Positions 1 through 10,831 of a stretch of DNA of 64,000 nt are shown piece after piece (the first letter of the stretch is position 1; each line of letters begins with the position of its first letter). The notes under the pieces are model-generated. The model did not search any database. It saw only the letters and a list, made by a program, of their open reading frames with translations, and was not told the DNA's origin. This DNA comes from Diogma glabrata. Its lineage: Eukaryota > Arthropoda > Insecta > Diptera > Cylindrotomidae. The position numbers were made by a program, and so were the translations under genes. The stretch covers positions 192,288,766 through 192,352,765 of the forward strand of contig OY856188.1 of assembly GCA_963693315.1 (NCBI GenBank), read 5' to 3'.

Positions 1-310
1 ATAACTCAAAAACTAGGCACCGAAAAATTCTATAGAAACTTGCAACGAATTCTAAATTACGTGCTCTTTCAAATGACACCCGCTCGCTTGGGTCAAAAAA
101 AGTTTTTTTTACCCTCTCTACCCCTAAACACACAGAAATATAATAAGTGGAGACTTCGCTATAGTTTTCATACAAAATTTTCCAAATTTCCTAACTCTGT
201 GAATTTTTTCAAATTTTTCTGTCAATCAGTGTAGAAACGTATGTTGGGGAACGGTCTGAATTTTGCACTTTTTTGACAATAACTCAAAAAGTGAGCACTG
301 AAAAATTCTA
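1..310 (-). repeat. Copy of dispersed repeat Z, inverted, cut by window edge
   Basis: The stretch around positions 60-130 is the reverse complement of motifs at about 55740-55790 and 56010-56050, including the phrase TTTGACCCAAGCGAGTGG followed by a GTGTCATTTGAAAGAGCAC-like run. The copy is partial because the window starts inside it. The small open frames here carry no recognisable protein. Confidence 0.6.
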
Positions 311-664
311 AAACCAATTGCAATTTATTTTATTTTTTGTGCCATTAATTCCAAACTGTTAAATAAATTTTATTCAATTTCCAAACCTATTATTGTTTGG
401 CATTTTGAAAATGAACTGACATACAATGAAAAACATAAATGATTCTAACTACTAATACTAATGAGAGAAACCAAAAAACAATCATACAAAATACTTTTTT
501 TTTTCAAATAGAAATTTAATTCAATTTAATCAAAGTAGCATTTGCCTTTTTCAATATTCGAGCGAGGGACATGCGCATTAGTTTAAGTTAGTCGTTTTTA
601 TATAATCAGAGCGAAAATGGTTTTCGATTTTTTATAAAATACAATCAAATAATTTATAAAATAC
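311..664 (+). repeat. Dispersed repeat X, left copy (insertion site of element A)
   Basis: This stretch aligns in inverted orientation with 26690-27050. Shared landmarks are CCATTAATTCCAAAC, TATATAATCAGAGCGAA and TTTTTTATAAAATAC. It is interrupted at 664 by gypsy element A and resumes at 19661, since the ATAC at 661-664 is repeated at 19657-19660. No protein-coding potential is visible. Confidence 0.65.
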
Positions 665-910
665 TGTTACGATTGCAGAAAAATCTAAACGATTACAGAA
701 AGATCTAAACGATTACGGTCACTTCCAGGAAAATAAAATCAACAAACAAGTTAATGAAATGAATATTATTGTTGTTGTCTCTTCTTAGAAATAGGGTCAA
801 CATAAACGATTTTATGAATCAAATCAACATAACGTAAAATAATCGAATATTCTAATGTTTTCTCAAGGTTTCTGGAAAGTGATGTCGAATTATCTAGAAG
901 TATTGCAGAA

Positions 911-920
911 GGTATATAAG
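911..920 (+). promoter_or_regulatory. TATA-box-like sequence in the LTR of A
   Basis: GGTATATAAG lies about 245 bp into the LTR, in the position expected at the end of U3. Transcription would start roughly 25-30 bp downstream. The same sequence is kept in the other LTR copies of A (near 19207 and 24739) and, reversed, in the LTRs of C. The assignment rests on motif and position only. Confidence 0.55.
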
Positions 921-1063
921 AAAATTACCTATTGTAGTTTTTAATTAGTGTTATTTTAAACCTGCGATAGTGAAGTTGGAATTAGTTTATTTTAAACCTG
1001 CGATCGTGAAGTTAAAAATTATAAAAGTGATCTTTAAATTAGTTTTTGTGTAAAGTTTTTGTA

Positions 1064-1069
1064 AATAAA
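1064..1069 (+). promoter_or_regulatory. Polyadenylation signal in the LTR of A
   Basis: AATAAA lies downstream of the TATA-like box, which fits the R/U5 layout of an LTR. A second AATAAA is present near 1240, so the true site is not certain. Confidence 0.45.
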
Positions 1070-1358
1070 GTTATAAGTGTTATTAAATAGAAATATTTTG
1101 TGTATTATTTTGAACGTTGTGAATTGGAAATTTCTACAACCGTTGGAGTTTCGAAGCTGTTGGAAGAATATTCTAGTTGGGAATATTGTTTGCTGTATTG
1201 TTTTCCTGTTGTTGTGGAACAGTTAAGGTGTTGAATACTTAATAAAACCTGGTGTGTTTGCTTACTAATCAGTGATCGAACTCAGAAAGAGATTGGGAAT
1301 TGCGTTTATCGAATTGTGAGTTAGGCCAATTCGAAGGAAGTTTGGAAAAACGTAACAT

Positions 1359-1375
1359 TGGTGACATCGGCGGAT
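1359..1375 (+). other. Primer-binding site of element A
   Basis: One base after the LTR the sequence reads TGGTGACATCGGCGG, the TGG start expected for pairing to a tRNA 3' CCA end. Element C has the same sequence next to its 5' LTR (reverse strand, about 47853-47870), and element D a diverged form. I cannot name the tRNA from memory. Confidence 0.6.
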
Positions 1376-1391
1376 TAGTTGGCTGTTAATA

Positions 1392-2561
1392 ATGGTTTTA
1401 TTAAGTGATTTGAAGGTTCTTGAGTTAAAGAAAGAACTAGAACAACGTGGATTGTCAACAACCGGCAACAAAACTGAATTGACGATACGGCTTTGAGAAG
1501 CTATGGAAGCTAGTGGAGTTGTTGTGGAAAGTTACCAGTTTGGAGTGATTAGTACAAATGCTGATTCAATAGCAGCTGATGAGGAGAAAAGTTCTGTTGC
1601 GGAAACAACAACCTCATTGCCACCTGCAAATTGTGATTTTACGCAGTTAATGGCTATGATGCAGCAAATGAATTTGAATATAAGCCAAACAAAACAAGAA
1701 ATTAGTTTCAACATGAATCAACAGTTGGAGAAAGTCAACAATAATATGGCTGCAAATAAGGAAGAGATCAGCTGCAACATCAATCAACAATTGGCTGCAA
1801 ATAAGGAAGAGATCAGCTGCAACATCAATCAACAATTGGCTGCAAATAAAGAAGAAATCAGTAACATCAATCAACAGTTAGAAGCAATAAACACAAACAT
1901 TGCTATGAGTCGCGACGAAGTCAAACAAATTATGGATGAGAAACTTCTACAAATGTCAGTCGAGAAGATTCAAAACGATATCCAAGAATTAGAACAAAAA
2001 GTGCTTGACGAAAACAAAAAGGTACTTTCCAAGGTTGATGATATCGAAAAACGGTTGCAGGATGTTGAGACGACTAAAGTTACTTCCCAGGTGGTACATC
2101 AAGTAGCAAATATTAAATTAAAACCACCATCATACGATGGAACAACATCGTTCGGCATCTTCAAGTTCCAGTTCGAGGCCGCAGCAGATCAAAACGTTTG
2201 GAACGCTGAAAATCGTCTAGCTGCATTGATAGTAGCTTTTAAGGGGGAAGCAGCTGAAGCACTACAGGCAGTGCCAGAAAGTGACCGAAAAAGCTATGCT
2301 GAAGTGATGAATGCATTGGAACGAAAATATGGCAGCGACCACAAAAAGGAGCTGTACCGGATCGAGTTAAAGGGTCGCTTGCAACGGAATGAAGAAAGCC
2401 TTCAGGACTATTCTTCGGCAGTAGAACGGCTTGTACATTTGGCACACTCGAGTACTCCACCGTATTTTATGGAGAAAATGAAGATCGAGGCTTTTACTGA
2501 TGGCATTCGTGATCCAGAAACACGAAAGGCAGTAATGTTGTCGCCAAAAGCAACATTCGCA
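1392..2561 (+). pseudogene. gag: gag of element A, N-terminal part, with SAP domain and premature stop
   Basis: Gag is the structural protein that packages retrotransposon RNA. The frame opens at the ATG at 1392. Codons 1-38 form a SAP-type DNA-binding motif matching the N-terminus of the Gag of C. TGA at 1494-1496 stops it at codon 35, where C has CGA (Arg), so this is a clear nonsense mutation. The frame reopens at 1503 and runs through a long coiled-coil-like, Gln- and Asn-rich region into the capsid-like part (start near SYDGTTSFGIFKFQFE). It is then broken at 2562 by element B and continues in the same frame at 15032. The original product would have been about 495 residues. Confidence 0.88.
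1749..1875 (+). repeat. 45-bp in-frame tandem repeat in gag of A
   Basis: Two full copies (1749-1793 and 1794-1838) and one partial, shortened copy of a 45-bp unit encode a repeated block containing NKEEISCNINQQL. The unit is 15 codons, so copy-number change keeps the frame. It lies in the predicted coiled-coil region, and related heptad-like repeats occur in the Gag of C. Confidence 0.85.
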
Positions 2562-2562
2562 G

Positions 2563-3772
2563 TGTAATTGGGCCCTGATACGGAGCCACGTATGTAATTG
2601 ATTCACTTCGTGAATCGGATTGGACTTTTATCACTTTGTTTCTGTTCAATATACTGTTAAAACTATACAAATCACAAGCACATCTGATATTCCATCGTTT
2701 TTATAGTAGGAAAAAAATAAAAGTTAAAGCAAAGGAGATCACTCCCGCCATCCGAATTGTCCCTACACGGATCTTAAATTTTGGAAATCTCTTATTATTC
2801 TTCAATTAGCCTATCATTCTAAAAACTAAGTTGAACTACATAAAAATTGTAAATGCAATACTAATATAAAATTAGAAAAAAATACCTTATTTTAAACTGT
2901 TGATTCTGTTTCCACCAGTTGCAATACCACGCTCCAAAGTTGTTGAATTTTGATCTGGATAAGCAGAGATATTATTTCGGATACCAAGTGAACTCCTTTA
3001 AGCCAATATTTGCTTAATTCCTGATTTGAAATATTAGAATATCCATTTGAAACTACGGCACCACTACTATTGTTGTTATTATTATTCAAAACATTGACAT
3101 CTTTTTGATAATCCAAATTTGTATTATATATTGGAAAAAACATCTGGTGTCGCATGATGAAACATTTTCATCAATGTTAACTTCTTATAAAGTGGACAAT
3201 TACAAGTCACAACTGGCCATAATAAATCTTTTTATTGTATTCTTATTAATGTTTACAACCATAATAACAATAATAATTTCATTTCAAATTATAAATTTGA
3301 CTTATATTTTTAGTATTTGATGTTTTTATTATTACACATCACATTAATTAGCAATTAATTTAAAAGAGCCAACATATATTAACACCTTAATGAATCTACT
3401 GAATTTTTTCTAAAATCAACTCTGAAAATATTTGTTTGAAACACAAATATGGAATGACCTCTCAAAATTGGAAAAATGTGATTTTTGCTTTTTTACATCT
3501 CATGATGTCAAAACAAATCGGGTAATATTAAAAATTCAGCAAAGATTAATAACGACAACGACATCTGTTCGTTAGAATTGGAAATAAAATTGAGTACGTT
3601 CGTTTGCTTTTTATAGTATATTCAAAATTTAACTAGCAGTTAAGTTTTAGAAAATTTTAAAATTATTATTAATGTAAAAATGAACGGAAACTAATGAAAT
3701 ACATTTCTATTGAATTGAAAACAAAGAGGAATTTGGTTTTATTATTGTTTTGCGATTATTGCGATCGTTACA
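2563..3772 (-). repeat. Left (3') LTR of element B
   Basis: This 1210-bp repeat is bounded on the plus strand by TGTAATTGGG and CGATCGTTACA. It is nearly identical to 11145-15031 minus insertions; I noticed A/G in the CATCCGAATTG region and T/C in AAAATTTAACT. The 87-codon open frame in it on the minus strand is repeated in the other LTR and is most likely fortuitous. Confidence 0.93.
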
Positions 3773-4096
3773 CCATGAATTCAAGGTAAAAATCAAGATT
3801 TCTACTCTTGAAATCACAAAAACGTCGCCATCCCCTCCATGACAGAAAACCACCGAACTACTTCCACTTATTAAACTGTATCTGGGATCGAGATACCCAC
3901 AGTCACTGGCGTCAAGACCGATGACCGGTTCCAACACTCATGAAGTCGTTAAGAACTTCACTGAGTATTGAGACCGACCATCCATCCGAACGTCAGCACC
4001 ATGGACACCCCGATACAACCAGTAAGTATGACCTGAAGATGTGAACCCCAGAGACGACAATCAGCCAGAGGAATAACCCTACCTAACGAAAAGACA
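3773..4096 (-). other. Element B, spacer between pol and 3' LTR
   Basis: About 320 bp lie between the pol stop and the 3' LTR. There is no open frame of note. A 19-bp hairpin (GACATCA stem with TTCCC loop) sits at about 4091-4109, right at the pol stop codon. I could not see a convincing polypurine tract next to the LTR. Confidence 0.5.
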
Positions 4097-7000
4097 TCAT
4101 TCCCTGATGTCTTTCGCGTGATGTACTCCAAGATTCTTACCGCTCATATCTATGCACTCATAAAGTACATTTCCAATCTTAGTCTTAATCATTGCAGGTA
4201 AGAACTTTGGAGCCAATTTTGCCGAGAATTTCTTTGTAGCGTCACTCAAATGATGTTGCCGTACAAACACACGTTGTTGTGGTTGAAAAGTCCGTAGTTT
4301 AGATCGCAGGTTATACTGATGTTGCGATTTTTTGAAAGCTGCTTTTAAATTCTGTTGAACCCGGTTCCGAAGCAGAGTCAAATGATCAGAGCGTTCTATT
4401 TCCTCACCAACATCTTCACCAAGCTTGTGTAGTGATCTCAACAAATGGTAAGTATTTCCATCCGAGATTGGATGTTGACCAAATAATAAATAGTACGGTG
4501 AGTACTTGGTAGCAGAATGTACTGCAGCCCGCAGTGCATATGCGATTTCACCAATTTGTGAATCCCACTTGGTGTGTTGACCTTTAATGAACGCTCGAAT
4601 TGCTGCTAAAACTGACCTATTGACCCGCTCTGACGCGTTACTTTGAGGACTATAAACACCGGTCCTAATGTGTTTAATGCCGAAACCTGATAAAAGATTT
4701 TGAAAGTTCCTACTAGTGAACTGTTTGCCATTGTCACTGTGCAGAAACTCTGGTACCCCATATGTAAGAAACACTTCATTCCTTAGAAAAGCATTCACCT
4801 TCGGTGAAGTTGCGTTTCTAAGTGGTTTCAGTAGTACAAACTTCGTAGCATGATCCAGAACTATCAATAACACCGTATTCCCAAGTGTAGAACGAGGATA
4901 CGGTCCCAAAAAATCTATATAGACTCTCTGCCATGGACGTGCTGTTTCGAATTGATATTGCATCGGAGGACGCAATATCTGATTCGTGGCTTTTGTTTGT
5001 TTACATGTGTCGCAGGACACAACATAGTTGTGTACCTGTGACGCCATGCCCGGCCAATAATAAAGACGTCGAAGTAATTCTAAAGTCTTTTTAACACCCC
5101 CATGAGCAGCAGTACTATCATCATGATGTTTCTGAATCATGTTGGAAGTCATCGGTTTTGGTACCCAGAGTTTCCACACAGGAACATCGTTGGGTATTGC
5201 ATCAGGTCTTGGCTCAATACGTATGTATAGCTTATCATCCACGACTTTAACAGATGGAAAGTCCTTGGGTGATGATTGAACTTTAGCTATCATATCCGTA
5301 TATTCGTGGTGCCGATAACCTTCATTGTCGATTTTAATTTCATTAATGTGATGTACTAATGCTTCCGTCAATTCTTCGTGTGTATCGTCATAAAGACGAG
5401 ATAGAGCATCAGGGACTATATTTTGGGTACCTTTTTGGTGGACAATGGTAAAATCCATATGTTGGAGTTTTAGGCTCCACCTAGCCAGACGGCCACTCAA
5501 GTCCTTCTGTGACATAAGCCACTTCAGACTTGAGTGATCAGTCACAATTGTGAATCGGTGACCTTCAACATAGCCCCTGAATTTCTTCACACTAAGAATT
5601 GCCGCAAGACATTCAAGCTCAGAAACTGAATAATTCCTTTGAGCTCTATTTAATTTCTTCGACATGAAGGCTATCGGACACTCTTGTCCGTCAGTATCAA
5701 CCTGATACAACACACTACCTATCCCTGTCAGACTTGCATCGCATCTAATAAAGAACTCTTTATTATAGTCAGGGTTAATTAATACCGGTGCTGTAGTCAG
5801 CAATCGTTTTAAATTTTCGAAAGCAGCTTGCGCTTCCAATGTCCATTTCAATTTTCCCGAACTCTTTTTTAATAAATCTGTAATTGGTGATACCACGCTT
5901 GCATAGTTTGGTATGAAACGTTGGTACCAACCAGCCATTCCTAAAAGTCGTCGTATTTGTTTTACTGTAGATGGAGCTGGGTACTCTGCTACAGCTCTTA
6001 CCTTGTCAGGGTCTGTTCGAAGACCATCTTCACCAACCAAAAATCCCAAGTATTTCACCTCTCTCAGAACAAATTTACTTTTCTTGAGGTTTATTGTTAA
6101 CCCAGCCGCTCTTAACAATGAAGAGACTTTGGACAGCAATTCCATATGTTCCTGGAACGTGGAAGAGACTACCAATAGATCATCTAAATAAACAAAGACA
6201 TTTTCGTGATATTGATGTGGTATCACTTTGTGCATTAGCCGACACATTGTCTGGGGAGCATTGCACAATCCAAAGGGCATAACCCGGAATTGATACAATG
6301 GACGACCAGGCACTGTGAAGGCTGTCTTGTCTCTAGATGCTTCTGCCAGAGGAATCTGCCAGAAAGCATCTTTGAGATCAATACTTGAAATGTACTTTGT
6401 GCTATTTAGACGACCTAGTAAGCCATCAATCAAGGGAAGTGGGTAAGCGTCCTTTTTCGTTAGTGAATTGACACGACGGCTATCAATACATAATCTGTTT
6501 TTACCAGATTCTTTTTGTACCAAAACCACTGGCGAGCACCAAGAACTGTTAGACTCTTCGATCACGCCCATTTGAAGCATTCGGTCGAGTTCGGCATAGA
6601 CCTTTAGTTGAACAGCCGGCGATGTGGGATAATGCCTCTGTTTAACAGGTGCATTATCACCAACATCGATGACATGTTCAACCAAAGAAGTCTTTCCGAG
6701 CCCAGACACTTCAAATGACGGGAAAGAATCCTTGATCATATGCAGTTCATGTTGCTGGTCAGTGGTGAGGTTATGTGTATTAAAATTTTGTAGCTCTGTG
6801 CGAGTCAGTTCACTAACAAAAGAAGGAACAATACCGAATTTCTCCCAGAAATCTATGCCCAGGTAGAGCTCTTCTCGTAATCCAGGAACTATATGGAACC
6901 GCATTGGTTTAGTGGAGCCATTCACAGTTATTGGAATTTCGATGTAACCCAAAATTTTTGTTGCAGTACCATCTGCCGTACGAATACACGATGTGTACTT

Positions 7001-7186
7001 ACGGTAAGTTGTACCTGCTGATTCCAATAATTCCAAGGAATTTCTTCCAAGTATTGTGATTGACGCTCCACTATCCAATAGACCTGAAATATGTTTGTCC
7101 AAAATCTTGATTGTCAATCGCGGCCGAGGATCCTTTGTTTCTGAAAGGATAGATGAAATACAAGCTTTACGAAATAATTTCCTCAT
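4097..7186 (-). CDS. pol: Element B Pol: protease, reverse transcriptase, RNase H, integrase
   Basis: The frame encodes 1029 residues in the gypsy order. The aspartic protease has DSG at residues 38-40. Reverse transcriptase spans about 190-380 with YLDD at 333-336. RNase H has DAS near 482, E523 and D550. The integrase has an HHCC zinc motif (H695, C725, C728) and a DDE core at D758, D818 and E853. The first methionine at 7186 is not a true start: the same frame is open upstream to the TGA at 7364-7366 and, before that, is gag. Pol was therefore presumably made as one Gag-Pol polyprotein. Every catalytic motif looks intact. It copies and inserts element RNA; as it stands, upstream stops would block its translation from gag. 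Confidence 0.93.
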   Translation of the reverse strand: MRKLFRKACISSILSETKDPRPRLTIKILDKHISGLLDSGASITILGRNSLELLESAGTTYRKYTSCIRTADGTATKILGYIEIPITVNGSTKPMRFHIVPGLREELYLGIDFWEKFGIVPSFVSELTRTELQNFNTHNLTTDQQHELHMIKDSFPSFEVSGLGKTSLVEHVIDVGDNAPVKQRHYPTSPAVQLKVYAELDRMLQMGVIEESNSSWCSPVVLVQKESGKNRLCIDSRRVNSLTKKDAYPLPLIDGLLGRLNSTKYISSIDLKDAFWQIPLAEASRDKTAFTVPGRPLYQFRVMPFGLCNAPQTMCRLMHKVIPHQYHENVFVYLDDLLVVSSTFQEHMELLSKVSSLLRAAGLTINLKKSKFVLREVKYLGFLVGEDGLRTDPDKVRAVAEYPAPSTVKQIRRLLGMAGWYQRFIPNYASVVSPITDLLKKSSGKLKWTLEAQAAFENLKRLLTTAPVLINPDYNKEFFIRCDASLTGIGSVLYQVDTDGQECPIAFMSKKLNRAQRNYSVSELECLAAILSVKKFRGYVEGHRFTIVTDHSSLKWLMSQKDLSGRLARWSLKLQHMDFTIVHQKGTQNIVPDALSRLYDDTHEELTEALVHHINEIKIDNEGYRHHEYTDMIAKVQSSPKDFPSVKVVDDKLYIRIEPRPDAIPNDVPVWKLWVPKPMTSNMIQKHHDDSTAAHGGVKKTLELLRRLYYWPGMASQVHNYVVSCDTCKQTKATNQILRPPMQYQFETARPWQRVYIDFLGPYPRSTLGNTVLLIVLDHATKFVLLKPLRNATSPKVNAFLRNEVFLTYGVPEFLHSDNGKQFTSRNFQNLLSGFGIKHIRTGVYSPQSNASERVNRSVLAAIRAFIKGQHTKWDSQIGEIAYALRAAVHSATKYSPYYLLFGQHPISDGNTYHLLRSLHKLGEDVGEEIERSDHLTLLRNRVQQNLKAAFKKSQHQYNLRSKLRTFQPQQRVFVRQHHLSDATKKFSAKLAPKFLPAMIKTKIGNVLYECIDMSGKNLGVHHAKDIRE

Positions 7187-8629
7187 CCTCCAATATCTAA
7201 TGTTACGTTCAAGACGTCTAAAATACGTTCGATGTAATGATGGGAAATTAAATGTATTCGATGATTTTATTTGGGTTTCGTTGGTGGTTGCCGATCGTCC
7301 TGCGTCGCTACATCTCTCGTCGCCTTCTTCGTGCTGTTGTTCGGGCTGTTTTGAATCCGCGTTTCAATATATCCATCTCGATCTGGAGCTCCACACGTTT
7401 TGGAGCTCCACACTCAGTCTCTCCCGAGCAATTTCTAGCATTTCACGGTCAGCAAATGGACGTGCTAAACGACGATTTAACGAACCAATCTCCACCAGAT
7501 ACTCGTACACGCTCTCCTTTTACTTTTGTTTGCGGTTCAGAAGAACTCGCAAGATCGCCTTATCATCAGTGAGCGTACCGAAGGTTTGTAGGAGTCCCTC
7601 CCTTAACAATGGATAGGTCACCACCTCATATTCATGAGTTAAGTTCAAATAGTATCTGTCGGCAGCCCCCTTGAGATACCGTGGAACGATAGACCTAAGG
7701 TCGTCCCAATTCACGCGGTCCCTCCTGGCAGCCGCCTCAACTCTGTGAACGAACTCATGAACATCAGGAGAGTGACCATCTCCTGTGAAGGTTGGAACCC
7801 AATTTGAGTCATAACGACTCAAATTGTTCCCACGAACCCCTCGGTACTCCACTGGTGCTAACGCTGGAGCCGCGTCACGCCATACCTGAGGAGGTTGGTT
7901 GTATGGTGGTGGTGCTGTTAGTGGAGCTTGTGGATAATTTAATGATTGTTGTTGTACCAATGCTGGATTGTTGTGTATGTGTTCAGCTTGGGAAGATGGA
8001 CCCAATAGTGGTATTGCAAGGTCCTCTGCTCTCAAACCTGATTGCTGAAAATAAGCCGGTGGTAATTGATCCGACCGTCTCTGTTGTTGATGGTCTGTAC
8101 GATTCAGACTATTTATTGTCTCAGTTATTGGCTGTACTGGGATCGGTGTGGATCTCTCACCTGGTCGAAAAGCAGGTGAAGCAGATGGAGCAGATGATCC
8201 TCCTGGTTTATTCTGTATAATTGGACGTGTTGACAGTGATCCTATTATATCTCAAGCGCGTGACAATTGCGAGATAGCGTAGGTACGGGCTTCTTGCAAG
8301 TCATTGCGAGGACCCAACCTATTCATCCTACCTGTATAATGCAACACTCGATTCGCCAAACCATCTAAGAAGATCTGATTAACCGGTGGTTGAAGTCGAC
8401 GTACCTGAACTAAAACAACTTGTGCTGCCTGCACCACCGTTTGAGACTCAGCTACCAAGTCTCTCGCATGAGATACCATTACTGGAACTGCACCATGATT
8501 TACGTGGTTTCGCAGTTCCTCTGCCCAATTGACCCCTCTAAAATCCACACCCCGAACCAGACATTCGATCTGCAGTTCACTGGATTCCAAACCATAGAAC
8601 GGATGGTCCACGCCAATGTGACTTGACAT
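7187..8629 (-). pseudogene. gag: Element B gag and Gag-Pol linker, three in-frame stops
   Basis: The ATG at 8629 opens a frame that stays in register with pol all the way to 4097, apart from TGA at 8252-8254, TAA at 7520-7522 and TGA at 7364-7366. Codons 1-125 and the stretch read from 8035 to 7520 look like a gypsy Gag. The second part contains WVPTFTGDGHSPDVHEFV and an RDRVNWDDLRSIVPRYLKG segment typical of the capsid-like region. I see no CCHC zinc knuckle. All three stops could arise from single C-to-T changes (CGA to TGA, CAA to TAA), but there is no intact copy in the window to prove it. One of them could instead be a readthrough or recoding site. Confidence 0.8.
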
Positions 8630-10456
8630 TTTGATGGTAAAATTTATAAAATCCAGAATTCACAAAAAAAACGTCAACACCAATAATAAAACCAATTCCA
8701 ACTAGAAAAAAGGTGGAGTTAATTCGCCCGGAAAAATTCGTCCGATGGAAGTTGTAAAACGCAAAGAAATGAAAAAAAACAACGAACGCCCCAATTCAAA
8801 AAAAACACAAAAACCTTTTTGTAAAAACACCCTTTGTAAAGGAACAAAAAGGAAAGACCACCGTCGTACCCAATCTTTGCTGAATCTTTTACAAAAGTTC
8901 CTAAAATATTGTATGTGTAAAAATATAATTTATTTATTTAATTTCAGATATACTGAAATATATATATATACCTAAAATTAGTTATTGACGATAGCACCCC
9001 TAAGAATATTTATTTATTTTTAAAAGAAAATTGAAAAATAAAAATATTTAGAAGAATGTTTATTTATTGGATGCACCGTCCTAACTCTGAAATATTGATT
9101 TATTTTTTTTAAAAAAAATAAAAAATATTTATTTATATCTTGATGTATTGTGTAATTAAAAAAAATTATTTATTTAGTTACCTAAAACTATTTAAATTAC
9201 GAAAAAATTATTTATTTACCTAAAATTATTTTAATTAACGAAAATTTAATTTATTTAATAAAAATTTTATTTATTTAATTTTTGAAAAATTTGTTTGATT
9301 TATTTTATTTTTATTTAATATAATAAGAGATTCCCAAAATCAAGATTCGTCTGGAGACAATTTAAAAAGTAAGTATGGCTACAATATCCATATTGTTCAA
9401 ATTTAAAATATCGCGTTCGCGAGCCCACTCCAACCATGCATGTGAGAACTGACTAGAAAAGCCCCTAACGACCAGATTCTACAGAACAGATTCTCCCCAA
9501 CCTAATAAAACAATCACAACTGTCACGATTAGACACTAGGTCCATTTCTACTGACCCAGTTGTGCTTGTTTAACCTACAAATAAATTACAACTAAACCTA
9601 ATGCGAAAGTTGAAGAACGCTCCCGAGCACCAGACTTCAAACCCTAAACTCTATGAAAAATTGTTTTACTGTAAAAGCTAAATGAAAAAAATGGAAAAGT
9701 TTTTTGAATTTGTATGAGGTGAAGCCTCTGATCCTGAAAGCAAAAGTACAATTGGTTCTTCTCTTCATTACACCGAAGAAGCCTCTGAGCAAAGAATGGT
9801 ACTACTGGTTTGCACCTAAGTACAAACACAGCAACACCACTCCTCGTCCCTGAGGACTTCCTCGCCGAATGAAGAGAAGAAACCAATGTTCTTCGATCGC
9901 ATAACCCCGATGGCCATAGGCGATCTAAGAACGACATTAATGTTAAGGGGATAAGCCCCATGGATGGCTTGTTAGGCCTACCGCTGAAGAAAGATATTAA
10001 TTATAACCTTATACAATACCATATATATATATAAAAACACCAATAATTGGTTTTCCAAAAGAAATTCAAAAAAAAAAAAAATTAATCACCAATAAAAAAT
10101 TGAAAATACAAAAAATATATCCTGCACACACCCATATCATGTTCAATGAGCGAATTCAACGAACCATTGTACTTGTATTTGTATACAATAACCTATTTAC
10201 AACTATGTACAACCCTGTACATTGACAGTACCAAAAAATATTTACAAAATATGTACAATGTCATTCCAAAATATGTACACGATTATTCCAAAAAAGATAT
10301 ATGAACTATATACAAAAGAAAATTATTTACAAAAATATTTACAAATATGTACAATATGTACAAAAACAAATTCAAATGACAGCACAAAAAAACAATCTCC
10401 AAAAAAAATTGCTGTCCCAAAACGGTTTTTTTTCAAACAAGCAAAAATAATTAATT
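8630..10456 (-). other. Element B long 5' region without recognisable genes
   Basis: About 1.8 kb separates the small upstream ORF from gag. It includes a very A+T-rich stretch with many ATTTATTT runs (about 8930-9330) and a higher-GC stretch (about 9340-9960) with an open frame of 105 codons on the minus strand that I cannot match to any family. It could be leader, a decayed gene or another insertion; no target duplication was found. Confidence 0.4.
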
Positions 10457-10831
10457 TTAATTAATTATACAATGAGGAACAGAGGCCTCCTGTGGACCAG
10501 ACCACTCCTCTACCTGTCGCATGGTCGGTGAGATGGGAACCACCTCAACCAGCTCCTCCACATGAGTACTCTTGGTCGAGGAAGCTCCCAGCTCCACGAC
10601 CAAGCGACTCTCCTTCGCCCTCCTTCTCCTCTCCTTTCTCTTCAAATGAGAGCTCCTGTTTCTGGAGATCCTCCTTCTCTCTCTCCAGCCCACATTCACT
10701 TCCTCATTCACCACATCCATCTCATCCGCTTCCTCATTCACCCCATTCAACTCCTCATTCACTATTTCACGAATCAGATCATCCAATAACTTATCATACC
10801 GTTCTCCATAAATATCATCCATAATTTCCAA
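10457..10831 (-). CDS. Small ORF upstream of gag in element B, unknown function
   Basis: This 124-codon frame starts at an ATG and lies between the 5' LTR and gag of element B. The first 50 residues are strongly acidic (many Glu and Asp, with a repeated VNEE motif). They are followed by a basic arginine-rich patch (WRERRRISRNRSSHLKRKE) and a Val/Glu-rich tail. The acidic-then-basic layout could suit a nucleic-acid or nuclear-import role, but I recognise no domain. An extra ORF before gag is not part of the usual gypsy layout. It may be an accessory gene, a captured fragment, or an unselected frame. Confidence 0.4.
   Translation of the reverse strand: MEIMDDIYGERYDKLLDDLIREIVNEELNGVNEEADEMDVVNEEVNVGWRERRRISRNRSSHLKRKERRRRAKESRLVVELGASSTKSTHVEELVEVVPISPTMRQVEEWSGPQEASVPHCIIN

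Larger units (their letters stand above)
665..1357 (+). repeat. 5' LTR of element A
   Basis: This 693-bp terminal repeat is bounded by TGTTAC and GTAACA and matches 18960-19656 (697 bp, the difference being a TAAA indel near 1138) and 24492-25188. It contains two copies of a TTTTAAACCTGCGAT-type motif at about 955-975 and 990-1010, a TATA box and a polyadenylation signal. The LTRs of element C (44675-45380 and 47871-48576) are diverged members of the same family. Confidence 0.93.

Noticed and set aside
1494..1496. UGA as a recoded (readthrough) codon in gag of A
   Set aside because: The related element C has CGA at the same codon and A has a second TGA further on, so nonsense mutation is simpler. 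It was not fully excluded for element B.
1647..1874. Minus-strand ORF with LFLICSQLLIDVAAD repeats
   Set aside because: It is an antisense shadow of the 45-bp repeat in gag of A.
2892..3155. 87-codon minus-strand ORF, repeated at 11474-11737, as a conserved gene
   Set aside because: Both copies lie in the LTRs of element B, whose identity is explained by recent retrotransposition; no domain is seen.
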